This document shows, one piece after another, positions 9,516-18,285 of a stretch of 22,083 nt of DNA (within the stretch, counting starts at the first letter, position 1; each line of letters begins with the position of its first letter). Under the pieces are notes generated by a model that saw nothing but the letters and a program-made list of their open reading frames with translations, was not told where the DNA came from and made no database searches. Source of the stretch: Zygnema cylindricum (Eukaryota; Streptophyta; Zygnematophyceae; Zygnematales; Zygnemataceae); the NCBI GenBank assembly GCA_037447655.1, contig JBBHKE010003398.1:20643-42725 (forward strand), given 5' to 3'. Position numbers and translations under genes: made by a program.

Positions 9516-11687
9516 CTAAAGATCATAACTATGGATATCGTCTATATGCGCCGGGTGGCACGGCGATAAGTCTCGCATTCCTCGGCCATCAGTCACCACC
9601 TTGCTCTGTCGGATAATGGCCGAAGCTTGGGAATGTTGAAGGGCGACAAAGATGCGTAGGCAGTAGAAAGCCGACATGCTAGCTGGAAAAGGGCTACCCA
9701 ACCCTCTGACTTTGAAAGATTGTCGAGCGCAATCGCGCAAAAAGTTGTCGAAAGACGAGCCTAAGGTCCCAAATATCTCCAAAGCAAATGGTGTGAAACT
9801 ATCAGTTGGGTCTCAGTGCGCGTAGTCACGTTTTTTTGAAGCCGATGCATCGCGAGCTGCAACACCAGTATGTAATGCCGCGCGTGAGGAAACAAGGGAT
9901 CTTGTAGGGTTTGTGAGGACTACGTCCCCCAGTGTTCTCATCCGCCATGTAGAAAAACTAGATCCACACCAGGACCTCGTGTACCCCTAGATTGAAAACG
10001 CGGTCGTAACATGTGCGACACCTCGTGTTTGACTGTGTACCCTGCTTCGAAACCCATGGCAGCGATAGCATCCCGTACCATGTCGTGTGATGTTGTTCGC
10101 TCCCCACCGTGTGAGCAACGCAACAAATGTACCCCTTGCTCGTCTTTAGATTGACCACAATCCAACGAGGCTTGCCTAAAAGGGAAGCGTGTGGCAAGCT
10201 AAGTCGTAAGCGAAGTGCAACAAAAAATTGAGGAGAAGATAAACGTAGTGAAGTGAAAATTTGTGTAGCAATAAGCCGAGCCCCAGCCGCAAGCCTTGAG
10301 CACGATCAAAGTCGACTCTGCGCTTTATGCTTAGGGAGCGCCTAAATTAGATCATTGAATTCGAAAGCGGCTACCTTACTGGCGATGTGTTGTTACACGC
10401 GTGAGTGAATTCCGGTGATGATGGAATGGAACGCGGGAACTTCAGCTTGGGTCTCAACTGGTAAAAGCGCTCAAGAGGACAAAAATGGTGTTAGAATAAG
10501 AGCAAACCCTTGTCGACGTGAGAGACCGCATGAGCTAAAGTAAGAGTGTCGTCCACCAAAAACCTTGAAGTAATAACTGATGCCATCAAAGCCCAACTCC
10601 CTAGGTAAGCGGATGGTGCCAAGGTGGTTGTAGGATGCAAATTGAGACAAATGTAAGAGATTGGTAAAGCAGTTTGTCTACCGGCGAAGAGGCCTTTCGG
10701 GTGATCAAAGATATCGTGGCCGACCAGCTGATGTGAAATGCCAAAGAGTCGATCATCAAATTCGGAAAGGGAATAGAGGAAAAAGAAGTTCGGGGGTAAA
10801 TTGCGGGCCAAGTACACAGGGCGTAACGCAAAACAACGTGTTTAGATAGGAAACGCTAATTTAACCTAAGTTCGAAGGTCCCCAAACAGAAAGGTCATCT
10901 AACAAAGCCTTTAACAAATTGGTTAACAAAATTAGGTCAGAATAGATAGACTTATACCCTCTTGAGGAGTTGAAATACAAAATCTTAAATGGAGAGAGAA
11001 TTCGGGTGGAAGACCAGCCGGGCTCCATGCGACACATTTGGTGAATTTGACAGAAAAGTGAATTTTAGAAAGTTGCTCTACAAAATGGTGAAAGGCATAA
11101 ATAACTTGGCCCAGCGGGTCGAATATGTGAGTGTCGTCAACAACTCAAGGTAACAAACAATTTGGAAAAGCTGCAGCCGATGCTCTGAAAGCCTGCAAGT
11201 GAGCGAGGGCAAACAAAGGGGCTCTTAGAGGATCACCTTCACGAGTACCCGTTACTAATTCCAAGTTGGTAACTTCCCCTAATAGGCCTCTGATGGGATA
11301 AATTAAAGGGCTGGGTTTGGAGAAAAACGCACGGACTTATAGGAAAATTTGGTTAATAAGAGAAGGCGCATGTCAAAGCTCGTGGAAAATGGCGTTGCGA
11401 TCAACCATGTTAAAGGCGTTGGCAATGTTGGCTTGGAAAACGACCCAATCCGGATTTAAGTGAAAAATCACTTGTAGACCCTAGACTACTGTCTCACAAC
11501 CCCCCTAGTGTTGCGACACCATATTGATGTGGAGAAAAATGATCTTAGAAAGCCCTTTGAAGCTGTAAGCACATTGATTTTGCCACGAAACGATATAAGA
11601 CTTCCCCTACAGCAATCGGTTAAACACCACCAGCACCTTTGGAGACAGCAACAAGACGTGCCATTGCGAGAAGTGGGACTATAGTTG
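9516..11687 (-). pseudogene. Non-LTR retrotransposon ORF remnant, RT palm to C-terminal endonuclease-like region
   Basis: Read on the minus strand from 11687. The RT fingers continue with PIAVGEVLYRFVAK (about 11640-11580). Later come a REGDPLRAPLFAL stretch near 11240 and VVDDTH at 11144-11127, the catalytic-aspartate motif. Near 10120-10060 comes LLRC, an R, then H (a zinc-like C/H cluster), and near 9960 GVDLVF. At 9782-9580 is a conserved tail with FGTLGSS, RDCARQSF and LRIFVALQHSQA. The order RT, C/H cluster, then PD-D-type segment is that of elements with a restriction-like endonuclease (R2-like broad group), so target cutting by that domain is inferred. Many stops and frame changes show it is dead. 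Its N-terminal half lies at 18286-19567, beyond the copia insertion. Confidence 0.75.
11683..11687. repeat. Target site duplication AGTTG (left copy)
   Basis: The same five bases follow the 3' LTR at 18286-18290, as expected for LTR retrotransposon integration. Confidence 0.9.
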
Positions 11688-12757
11688 TGTAGAAATTGAT
11701 GGTTCTTTTAGTATTTTCTCGGTCTAAAACAAAATGCAGAAAAGAAGCCAAGGCACTCTGCCTCTAACTTCTCTCTTCAACTCCCACCCTTGTTGCAGTC
11801 ACTGAAAGTCGGGGATGAAGCTAGAGCCATGGCTGCCTATGCTATCCTGAGATTTACAGGTAGTAGATTAGTTGATTTCCGGTAGTAAATTAGTTGACTT
11901 ACTAAAAGTAAAGCTGTCGGATCAAGGATTTGATCTTGGTACCTACCGGCGGTTAAAGCCGCTGGTAGCCGGTAGCTCTATCCATTTAGTCTATGATTAG
12001 TGTTAGATTATATAGTGTTTGATAATGAGGTAGACATTTCTACGCTGACAAATTCATTTAACAGAAACTATTTACAGGATACATAGGTTCGGTTATGTAA
12101 AAGTACCGATTAAGGTACGAACAAGAAGCAAGTACCGCGTATTTGTTTCGATAACGAATCGAATACCGCGCATGTATTTATTACGGCTAAGATTAAATCT
12201 GCATTTCATCGGACGGCCAGAATGAATGCCGAGATCGCGAAAGAGGATTTCGGCGGTTTTTGGTCATCGCCACATCAAATGACATGTGGCAGAATGACAT
12301 TGGATCGCGATATCTCCGGGGATTAAGGGAGTGAATCCGGATATAACAGCTGTCGACATTTAGGCCATGTTGTACAATATCCGTACATAAAGTACACCGA
12401 CAGCTGTACTTTTGTGTACGAAAATGCAATATGATTGGTGGCGTACATCAGTAGATAGAGTTTTTGAGAGAGATAGGACTTAGAAAAATTTGTTAGATAG
12501 GACCCTATCTCAAAGAGACCTTCAGCACAAAAGGTCAACTTTGACTCTCCATAACTAAATGCTTAGGGACGTAAATTTAGAGATTCTTTTTGCTATCGAC
12601 TCACGGGAGTCTTGCCTTCACACGGGTGGAGGTGGTCAGAGTTTTTGTATGCCAGGGTGGTAGTTATTTTTGCTGAAACACAAAAGGGTTAGGGTTATCC
12701 TAGAGGCTTCTTGCAAGCTGTCCATTTCAGAGGACCTATGGAGGTCTTAGAGTTTCA
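11688..12757 (+). repeat. 5' LTR of the copia element
   Basis: 1070 bases, TG...CA. Holds two units of a 22-bp tandem repeat (GGTAGTAGATTAGTTGATTT type, 11859-11902), a tRNA-like segment on the minus strand near 11912-11991, and a TATA-like GATATAACA near 12340. The sequence after the LTR, at 12758 on, does not match the usual initiator-Met primer site well, so I leave the primer site unassigned. Confidence 0.93.
11912..11991 (-). other. tRNA-like segment in 5' LTR
   Basis: On the minus strand an A-box-like AAATGGATAGAGC (11986-11974) is followed by a B-box-like AGATCAAATCCT (11936-11925), with a GC-rich fold between whose loop region reads CTTTAAC. The spacing fits a tRNA gene. Arms pair imperfectly, so it is a tRNA relic or a chance likeness, not a working tRNA. 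Confidence 0.4.
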
Positions 12758-12779
12758 CGTTATGGGCCCACCCTCTAGG

Positions 12780-13500
12780 GTACCCATCTTTAATGGAACT
12801 GGCTTCATATATCGAGAAAGTATGATGACACGTTCTCTATGCGAGAAAAGGATTTGGGGGATAGTGAGTGGACGAGTGGGGCATTGATCAAGTCTTGGAA
12901 TCCCTCCAGGGTTTAGAGGAAGCAAATTCACAAGGAAAGCAGATCGATCTTCAACGAAGGAGACAAAGGAAGGGTAGGTGGTGGACAAAGTAATTGAGAA
13001 GGAGATGACCACACCAATAGCAACTGGTTCGGCATTCATGTCACCTTTTCGGAGGAACAAGGAGAATGATACTGATACCTGGGACTTCAACAATATGGCG
13101 GTAAAGCACTTCATTCTCCGCCATCTTACTCAAGAGCTTGCATGTCCTCATTTGCAGGTAAAAAGGGCATCTGATCTTTGGATGGCTCTCATAGAGTTGT
13201 ACCGAAGTGGTACTATTCAGCAACAACAGTTGGCTGATCAGAAAGTTAATGAGTATGTATACAAAGGGGGGAAGATGATGGATTTCTACAATGAGTTTGC
13301 TACACTTTTCATGGAGCTATAGAGTGCGGGAAAAGATTTTAGTGAAAAGGAAAAGGTTAACTGTTTGCTAATGAAGTTACCCGATGATTTCGAGAACATA
13401 TTCAACCTTTTGCAGGACTTGCCGAACTCAAGGTGGATATGGAACTCAAAGGTAGGAATGATTCTCTTCGGGAGAATACGATTGAGATCCGAAGGGGAGG
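12780..13500 (+). pseudogene. copia gag remnant (UBN2-type)
   Basis: Starts with VPIFNGTGFIY at 12780, the usual opening of plant copia gag, then IWGIV. After two in-frame stops the frame is open at 12978-13320 with the AVKHFILRHL and DLWMALIELY segments and MMDFYNEFATLFMEL typical of the capsid-like gag domain. A TAG at 13320-13322 interrupts it; the same frame goes on with SEKEKVNCLLMKLPDDFE to about 13415, where the frame is lost. The CCHC zinc knuckle and the protease that should follow are absent. Confidence 0.8.
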
Positions 13501-13533
13501 AAAGAGTGGGCAAGCCTTAGCAGGTGGGACCTA

Positions 13534-14108
13534 TTGGAGGAAGAAGGGTTGTCGTATAAGAAGATAGGAAAAAAGTTTTGGGCAGAAGCAATGCGCTGTG
13601 CTAATTACCTCAAAAATAGAGTTCTTACTTTAGCTATAAAAGGTCAAACACCTTATGAGAGATGGACCGGCCGAAAACCAGACATATCTCACTTAAAGGT
13701 TGTCAAGTATTCAGTCTAGATACACATCGGTTTGATTGGAAGCTAGATCCTAAAGGAAATCCGGGATACTTATTAGGATATGATGAGGATGTTAAAGGAT
13801 ACAGAGTTTATGAGCTAAAAAGGGAAGATATAAACTTAGTACAACATCTAGTAGTTATGGATGAAGGAAAGTCTATGGATCCCTTCAAGTATACAAAGTT
13901 AGTAAAAATCAGATTTGAGTCAGAAAATTCCGATGACTTTGAGCTTCCTAAATATCTAGGTTTTAGAGAAGATGACATTCTTGCAGGTATAAATCAGACC
14001 GAAAAGGACTCGGCTGTGGAAACTCGAGTGACAACTCTACCCGAAGCGGAAGACGTGGTGGAAATTGATTCGGAATCTAAGGACAGGGGAGAAGCCGAGA
14101 GTGTTTGA
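13534..14108 (+). pseudogene. copia integrase C-terminal remnant
   Basis: FWAEAMRCANYLKNR, TPYERWTGRKPDISHLKV (13576-13700) is the end of the integrase core region, followed after a frame change by KLDPKGNPGYLLGYDEDVKGYRVYEL (the GKG-like downstream domain) in frame with the reverse transcriptase. The catalytic DDE core is missing: gag sequence ends about 13500 and the integrase starts again at about 13534, so roughly the knuckle, protease and integrase core were removed in one deletion. A TGA at 14106 ends the open part. Confidence 0.8.
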
Positions 14109-15362
14109 AAGAACCCACGAGAACCATATATTCCGGCTAAAGATTTTGAGGGAGGAAGGAGAAGTAGCAAAAGATTGCAAGAAAAACAGGTTAATAACAA
14201 GGTAACAAAACTATCTCATCAAGAGGAACCTCAGACTTATGGAGAGACGATTACTTGTCAAGAAAAGAACATGTGGAAGACATCCATCAATGAGGAGATG
14301 GCCTCAATTACGGCACTTAATACTTAGGAGCTAGTGGATTGTCCACCTAATCGAAAACCAATCGGTTGTATGTGGGTTTTCAAAATAAAACAGAACCCGA
14401 ATAACACCATTGAGCGTTACAAAGCCCAATTAGTGGCAAAAGGATTTACACAGAAAGAAGGAATCGACTACGAGGAAACCTTTGCCCCGGTCGTCACATT
14501 TCCCTCCGTCCGCATACTTCTCTGTTTGGCAGCAACGGAAGACATGGTGGTGCACCAGATGGACATCAAGACAACCTTTTTGCATGGAGAATTGGAAGAG
14601 GAGATCTTCATGCGACAACCTGAGGGATTTGTGGAGGAAGGGGAGGAGAGTAAGGTATGTCGGCTGATTAAATCTCTTTATTGTTTGTAACAAGCACCTC
14701 GATAGTGGAATAAGAAGCTTGATGAGTTTCTTACCTTTCTTGGATATATCCGGATTAGCTCATATCACCCAATCTATATTTTTGAAGATGAGGAAGGTGT
14801 TATATTTATTGCAATTTATGTTGATGATTTGCTTGTTTTTAGTAAATCAATGGAAAAAATTAATAAACTGAAAACCGATCTTAAGAGGAGATTTGAAATG
14901 AAGGATATGGGGGAGACAAAATATATTTTGGGAATTCAATGAGAAAGAGACCGAGAAAGAAAGATTATAAGGCTGACTCAAAAGGAAGCAAAAGTGAACA
15001 TGTTCGAAAATTTTCAGATGGATAAAGCTAATAGTTGTACAACTCCAATGGAGTTAAATAAGGGAAGTGAGGGGAGTGAGGAAGAAGGAGCCATGGTCTT
15101 ATACGAAGAACTAAGTCTTGAAGAACAGAAGTCCATGCAGATTATTCCTTACAAGCAAGTAGTGGGAAGCCTAATCTATTTTATGAATTGTACCCGACCG
15201 GATTTAGATGCAGCTGTTGGAGTACTGAGTAGAAGTCTAAATGCTCCCACTAAGAGGGATTGTGAGGCAGCTAAGAGAGTTCTTAAATATTTGATAGGAA
15301 CTAGGGATCTATGGTTGCAATTGGGTGGGGAGAATACTGACATCACTGTTGTTTTAAAAACC
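14109..15362 (+). pseudogene. copia reverse transcriptase (RVT_2) and start of RNase H, stop-ridden
   Basis: A single frame runs without shifts from 14109 to 15362 but carries stops at 14325 (TAG), 14688 (TAA), 14703 (TAG) and 14940 (TGA). Visible are ERYKAQLVAKGFTQ, YEETFAPV, MDIKTTFLHGELEEEIFM and the catalytic YVDDLL at 14817-14834, then YLTQ-like and the VVGSLIYFMNCTRPDL and CEAAKRVLKYLIGT segments at the RT/RNase H border. Several stops fit C-to-T or G-to-A change of CAG or TGG, as in a methylated element. The frame breaks at 15363, where repeat X begins. Confidence 0.88.
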
Positions 15363-16423
15363 TAGTTTCGTGCGTACACAACATTTTGTGCGCACGCGAC
15401 GTTTCGTGCGTATGTTATTATCAGAAGTAATGTGGTTATGCAAATGGAGGTTCGAATGGATTTGTGGATTGGAGGAGTAAATGTATGAGTAAAATTAAAG
15501 GGACGTGATGGAGTCATTGGGTGGCGCGGAATGCGTTAAGAAGTGGATGGCGGATTGCGACGCGATCCGACGTAAAACATTTGTAGAGATTGAAATGGTA
15601 CGTTGCACGTACAAAACATAAAGCGACAGATGGCATTTATGGAAAAAGACGCGACGGTACAAATAATCTTATCTAACAAGATAAATTAAAATTGGTAGGC
15701 GTAATTTATGGCGAAGTACTTAATTGCAGTACGGACAAATTTGGATGGTTTGATGTCGTTTCGTCAAGTGGAATTTGGGATCACGTGGCGCGACATTGAG
15801 GGTGCCGAACAAGAGCAACAGACGGCGGACAAAGGCCGCTGTTATTTTTCAAGTAGTGGTGACGCGAAATCGCGTCAATCACACAATATCTATTTTTGGA
15901 CGGCTCAGATTGTTTTACGAGATTCGTGGAGTCTTGTTGACTTACACGCAATGACTAAGCCAAAGAGTATTTCTCCTCCCCTAAACTTTTCATTAAATAT
16001 TTCTTTTCTCCCCTATCCTTTAAAACCCCCTCTAGTTTTACTTCTCCCCTTTCCTCCAAATCCGTTGAAGTCTCCCTTTCCAACCAGTTTTTTGTTTCCA
16101 AAATATTTATAAAATTATCCTCATTATTTTTATTTTTCCCTTTTTCATTTATGTATCCTAGATCTGACTTTCTCATTTCTAAGTCATACTTTCTACACTC
16201 TTTAACATCCTCATCATTTCTGACTCCCTCAAATATCTCCCTTCCCTTTATTTCCCTTATACCCCCAAAAGCACATCGTTGCTTTCGTGTAATTTTTGTG
16301 TACTTCTCTCTCTTCTCCATTCTACCGATGTGAAGAAGCTCCAATATTCTTTCATCCTCTTTCTCCTCTTCCCCTTCTTCCTACTCTTTCACATTCCAAC
16401 TTTTAAGCTCTTCAAAAACAAGG
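15363..16423 (+). mobile_element. Repeat X, copy 1 (unclassified), inserted in copia RNase H
   Basis: The copia coding sequence stops abruptly here and a sequence starting TAGTTTCGTGCG begins. The first 230 bases are similar to 21867-22083, including the wording around GGAGGTTCGAATGG, AAATTAAAG and a hairpin at 15551-15569. It also has GTACGTTGCACGTAC (15598-15612) and GACGCGAAATCGCGTC fold-backs (15862-15877). From about 15956 it becomes pyrimidine-rich; a 129-codon minus-strand frame there (16344-15955) has no recognisable domain. The right end of X is not resolved. The YAG start could suit a hAT terminus but no matching inverted end is seen. Confidence 0.6.
15551..15569. repeat. Hairpin conserved in repeat X (copy 1)
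   Basis: CGGATTGC and GCGATCCG pair around GAC, with one G-T wobble. The same hairpin, fully paired, is in the second copy of X at 22026-22044. Confidence 0.65.
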
Positions 16424-16918
16424 TGTAACAGGGTTACAGAATTGGGTACTTAATGCCTGGGGCTAGGCTGCTATTGTCGCGATTTCAGAGCAGCGCAATT
16501 GCGATTCCCGAGCTGCGCAGCTGCGATTCCAGACCAGCGCAGCATAGCAGCTTGGTAGCGCTGCATAGCAACTCAGTAGCGCAGCAGCGCAGCATAGCAA
16601 CGCCGCAGAATGTAGTTGGAACTGTATAGTTCTAGAAGGAAGTTTTGGATAGATCTCGGTTGGCCGCGAATGCCCACGTGTACAGCTGTATAGTACTAGG
16701 TTGACTGGTAGTTAGCTAGTTTAAATAGGCAAGTAGACCGAGTGAATGGGACACCTGGAGTAGACCTACACAGCTAGCGCAACCTTGTACTCTCTCTCAA
16801 GTAATAAAGCTCAACCTTGTCTGTGAGTTCTGTGTATTCCTGCTGTTGCTACGGGAAGATCCTTGGTGTTTTCCGCTGTGCACTGTAACGTGTTGTGGTG
16901 TAACGTGCCTCTTTTACA
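16424..16918 (+). mobile_element. Solo LTR of another LTR retrotransposon
   Basis: 495 bases from TGTAACAGGG to CTCTTTTACA, with terminal TGTAA/TTACA, a TATA-like TTTAAATAG near 16720 and a poly(A) signal AATAAA at 16803-16808, the internal order of an LTR (U3, R, U5). It has no sequence similarity by eye to the copia LTRs here. No 5-bp duplication is visible (CAAGG before, GTTAC after), which suggests unequal exchange or a deletion at one side. Copia RNase H coding resumes directly after it. Confidence 0.65.
16485..16613 (+). repeat. GC-rich AGCGCAGC/ATAGCAGC imperfect repeat in the solo LTR
   Basis: Many short interlocking units such as GCGCAGC, CATAGCA and GCTGCGCAGC in direct and inverted order, standing out from the AT-rich surroundings. 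Confidence 0.7.
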
Positions 16919-16924
16919 GTTACC

Positions 16925-17181
16925 TTAAGAGTGGTGTGCAGAAAATTTTCTGTGCTGATCAAGCAGCAATCGCTATTTTTGTCAATCCTAAACATCATTT
17001 TGAAGCCAAACACATGGGTATTAGACTCTGCTTTGTTAGAGAGAAAGTAGAAAACAAAATAATCAGTGTAGAGTACCGACCAGATAGCGAGATGGTAGCA
17101 GATATGATGACTAAACCTGTGCCTTCCCCTAAGCTAATTTTCTGCAGGGAGAAATGTGGTCTAAAATTGAAGATTGGCTAG
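16925..17181 (+). pseudogene. copia RNase H, C-terminal part
   Basis: Resumes with GVQKIFCADQAAIAIFVNP, HFEAKHMGIRLCFVREKVEN and ends EYRPDSEMVADMMTKPVP, the normal end of plant copia polyproteins. The preceding part of RNase H (about 75 residues, including the DADWAG-like and STEAEY-like motifs) is missing and replaced by repeat X and the solo LTR. Confidence 0.85.
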
Positions 17182-17194
17182 AAAATAAGGGGAG
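17181..17194 (+). promoter_or_regulatory. Polypurine tract of the copia element
   Basis: GAAAATAAGGGGAG lies directly before the TG of the 3' LTR, where plus-strand DNA synthesis is primed. Confidence 0.8.
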
Positions 17195-18285
17195 TGTAGA
17201 AATTGATGGTTCTTTTAGTATTTTCTCTGACTATTATAAAATGCAGAAAAGAAGCCAAGGCACTCTGCCTCTAACTTCTCTCTTTGACTCCCACACTTGT
17301 TGCAGTCACTGAAAGTCGGGGATGAAGCTAGAGCCATGGCTGCCTATGCTATCGTGAGATTTAAGGGTAGTAGATTAGTTGATTTACGGGTAGTAGATTA
17401 GTTGATTTACGGTAGTAAATTAGTTGATTTACTAAAAGTAAAGTTGTCGAACTAAGGATTTGATCCTGGTACCAACTGAGCGTTAAAGCCGCCGGTAGCC
17501 GGTAGCTCTATCCATTTAGTTTATGACTAGTGTTAGATTATATAATGCTTGATAATTAGATAAACATTTCTACGCTGCCAAATTCATTTAACGGAAACTA
17601 TTTATAGGATACATAGGTTCGGTTATGTAAAAGTATGGATTAAGGTACGGACAAGAAATAAATACCACGCATTTGTTTCGATAGCGAAACAAATACCGCG
17701 CAGGTATTTATTACGGCTACGATTAAATCTACATTTAATCAGACGACCGGAATGAATGCCGAGATCGCGAAAATGGATTTTGGTTGTTTTGGTCATTGCC
17801 ACATTGGATGACACGTGGCAGAATGACATTGGATCGCGGCATCTCCGGGGATTAAGGGAGCGAATCCAGATATAACACGTGTCGACATTTAGGTCATGTC
17901 GTACAATATCCGTACATAAAGTAAACCGACAGTTATACTTTTGTGTACAAAAAAACAATATGATTGGTGGCGTACATCAGTAGATAGAGTTTTAGGGAGA
18001 GATAGGACATTGGAAAATTTGTTAGATAGGACCCTCTCTCCCACAGAGCTTTTGTACAAAAGGTCAACTTTGACTCTCCATAACTAACTGCTTAGGGGAG
18101 CAAATTCAGAGATTCTTTTTGCTATCCACTCACGGGAGTCTTGCCTCCACGGGAGTGGAGGTGGTCAGAGTTTTTGTATGCTAGGGTGGTATTTATTCTT
18201 GCTAAAATATAAAAGGGTCAGGGTTATCCTAGAGGCTTCATGGAAGGTGTCCATTCTGAGGACCTATGGAGGTCTCCGAGTTACA
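17195..18285 (+). repeat. 3' LTR of the copia element
   Basis: 1091 bases, same start and end as the 5' LTR. The 21-base length difference fits one more unit of the tandem repeat: three units at 17365-17432 against two in the 5' LTR. The tRNA-like segment is at 17440-17521 on the minus strand, where the B-box-like GGATCAAATCC is closer to the tRNA consensus than in the 5' LTR. Confidence 0.93.
17440..17521 (-). other. tRNA-like segment in 3' LTR
   Basis: A-box-like AAATGGATAGAGC and B-box-like GGATCAAATCC on the minus strand at tRNA-like spacing. Same origin as the copy in the 5' LTR. Confidence 0.4.

Larger units (their letters stand above)
11688..18285 (+). mobile_element. Complete-length, inactive Ty1/copia LTR retrotransposon, 6598 bp
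   Basis: Bounded by two direct LTRs (11688-12757 and 17195-18285), each starting TGTAGAAATTG and ending in CA, flanked by AGTTG duplications, with a polypurine tract just before the 3' LTR. Remnants in the order gag, integrase, reverse transcriptase, RNase H define copia type. The protease and the catalytic core of integrase are deleted, the reading frame has many stops, and the RNase H is cut by other repeats. The LTRs differ by many single changes, so the insertion is not recent. It sits opposite in strand to the host non-LTR element. Confidence 0.93.

Noticed and set aside
12758-12775. Primer-binding site after the copia 5' LTR
   Set aside because: Sequence TTATGGGCCCACC only loosely resembles the usual initiator-Met site, so no tRNA primer is claimed.
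15955-16344. 129-codon minus-strand open frame rich in K and E
   Set aside because: It lies in a strongly pyrimidine-rich plus strand, which makes long charged frames likely by chance, and no domain is recognised.
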